Shown: positions 63,015 through 64,000 of the stretch, piece by piece
Layout of the letters: every line of letters starts with the position of its first letter
Position numbering within the stretch: position 1 is the stretch's first letter
Assembly (NCBI RefSeq): GCF_031755915.1
Contig: NC_083386.1
Location: 20,693,001 to 20,757,000 of the forward strand
From: Ziziphus jujuba
Lineage: Eukaryota; Streptophyta; Magnoliopsida; Rosales; Rhamnaceae
Length of the DNA stretch: 64,000 bases
Reading direction: 5' to 3'
Translations under genes and position numbers: made by a program
Notes under the pieces: generated by a model
What the model was told of the DNA's origin: nothing
The model's input: the letters and a program-made list of their open reading frames with translations, nothing else
Databases searched by the model: none

Positions 63015-63666
63015 GTAATTCTCTATTTTTCTGTATATATCTATATTTCTTAGATTTCGATGTTATTGTGAATAATATCAATTGGTATATATGTATATTA
63101 TTGTTTCCGATCTGTACTTCTTGTATCTGAACTTTAGAGAAAAAATAAAATTTGTATTTCGTTGCTTTTCTTCTGCTATTCAGTAATCGATTCGTGGTTT
63201 GGATTGCACATCTGCTTCTCGATTTAGAGCTGATTTTAGTTGTTTTTTTGTTTTTCTTTAGAGAAAAAAGAAAAACATTTTTTCTGAATTTGATTGGGTG
63301 GTTATTGTTTGCGAATCAATGGGTTTATTGCATACGAACTTGTTTATCAAAATAGTATAGCAGTTTTTTTTATTTTATTTTTATTTTTATTTTTTTATAG
63401 TTTGCCCAATATGTCCTTGCTCAGATTGCGGCCAATTTGTTAAAATTCTTAACCTTGTCATTTGAATAACTAGTGTAAATGAAGTGATCTCGAACCCATT
63501 GCTTGATCCGCAGTTTTGTAGTTCTATTACCCACTTGGAAAACCCAAATCTGTGTTCTTAATATGGTTCATGGTTTACTTTATGTTGATAACTGGGAAAA
63601 AATGATTTTCTTCTGATTTTCAATCTTTTTTTTTTTTCTTTTTATCTTTTTTTAAATTCATTGTAG
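63015..63666 (+). other. Inferred 5' UTR (leader) intron of PSF3
   Basis: The donor is CCAG then GTAATT at 63015 and the acceptor is TTCATTGTAG ending at 63666. The intron is T-rich and the start codon follows 87 bases after the acceptor. It is inferred from splice signals alone. Confidence 0.5.
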
Positions 63667-63752
63667 GTTTTGGTTGGTAATGCTATATAAAGGATTTTTC
63701 ACTTGGAGTACGTTGTGGGATTTGCAAAGCACTAAGCAAGGTTTTCTCTAGA

Positions 63753-64000
63753 ATGGCTAATTACTATGACCTTGATGATATTATTGCTGAGGAAGAGGTT
63801 CATATTTTGGCTTCCTATTCTGCTGGTTGTAGTTCATCTCCCCAAAATGTTGGTTTCTGATGGTTTTCTAAATGTGTTTATCTGTTTGCTGACAGCGTGT
63901 TTCGGTTGTGTTCCGAAAGGCAGTAAATGGGGTGGGAATTGATGCCAGCGCCGAAACGGATTGTGTAAGTGAGCGGATTGGATCTGGAGTTGGATTGAGA
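63753..64000 (+). CDS. PSF3: GINS complex subunit PSF3, 5' part only
   Basis: First coding exons of a GINS subunit, part of the Cdc45-MCM-GINS replicative helicase. Exon 63753-63797 encodes MANYYDLDDIIAEEE; intron 63798-63895 is GT-AG; the next exon from 63896 reads RVSVVFRKAVNGVGIDASA and stays open to the window end. The YYD-DD-EEE start and the VSVVF...GVG block match plant PSF3 proteins. A possible donor (TGT then GTAAGT) lies near 63967, so the second exon may end there or read on; I cannot tell which. The rest of the gene is beyond the window. Confidence 0.85.

Noticed and set aside
1..64000. CRISPR arrays, operons, riboswitches, prophage
   Set aside because: The window is plant nuclear DNA with spliced genes. 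Regularly spaced repeats found are simple tandem duplications, not arrays with unique spacers.

Overview
This is a dicot plant nuclear sequence. It is AT-rich, its genes are split by many AT-rich GT-AG introns, microsatellites and homopolymer runs are frequent, and every recognisable gene resembles an Arabidopsis family member. I cannot name the species. All gene models were read by eye by joining exons at splice sites in frame. Family names come from remembered homologues, not from a search.

Layout. (1) 1-4782 (+): last eight exons of a CYP90A1/CPD brassinosteroid P450; the 5' end lies outside the window. (2) 6154-13074 (-): complete nine-exon NUP88/MOS7 nucleoporin gene, copy a. (3) 13.5-17.8 kb: spacer with a decayed Mutator-like (MULE) transposase and a tandem duplication of its 3' end. 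(4) 17877-32892 (-): second complete NUP88 gene, copy b. Its intron 3 is swollen to about 9 kb by an 8176-bp Ty3/gypsy-type LTR retrotransposon at 22793-30968, inserted antisense to the gene. (5) 34384-36620 (-): three-exon gene for a small four-helix membrane protein of a plant-wide family. (6) 36.6-44.2 kb: gene-poor, AT-rich, repeat-bearing DNA. (7) 44276-51058 (+): twelve-exon ABC1/ADCK-type atypical kinase (ATH9-like). (8) 51-56 kb: gene-poor, with a very AT-rich block. (9) 56076-59932 (+): six-exon SGNH/GDSL esterase (CPRD49-like). (10) 63753-64000 (+): start of a GINS subunit gene (PSF3), with a TATA box and a leader intron.

The genes do not form one pathway. They cover brassinosteroid synthesis, the nuclear pore, an organellar kinase, an esterase and DNA replication. 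The most informative structure is the NUP88 tandem duplication. Both copies keep full reading frames (825 and 803 codons before stop), and the unit sizes agree (about 7.34 kb each) once the retrotransposon is subtracted. Copy a preserves the empty insertion site. The copies differ by a 48-bp coding duplication, an 18-bp coding deletion, a GT-to-GC splice donor change and rearranged promoters. CPD beside NUP88 also matches the adjacent Arabidopsis loci At5g05690 and At5g05680, so this end of the window looks like conserved microsynteny. I found no sign of a wholly new biological system; the notable signals are evolutionary and structural.
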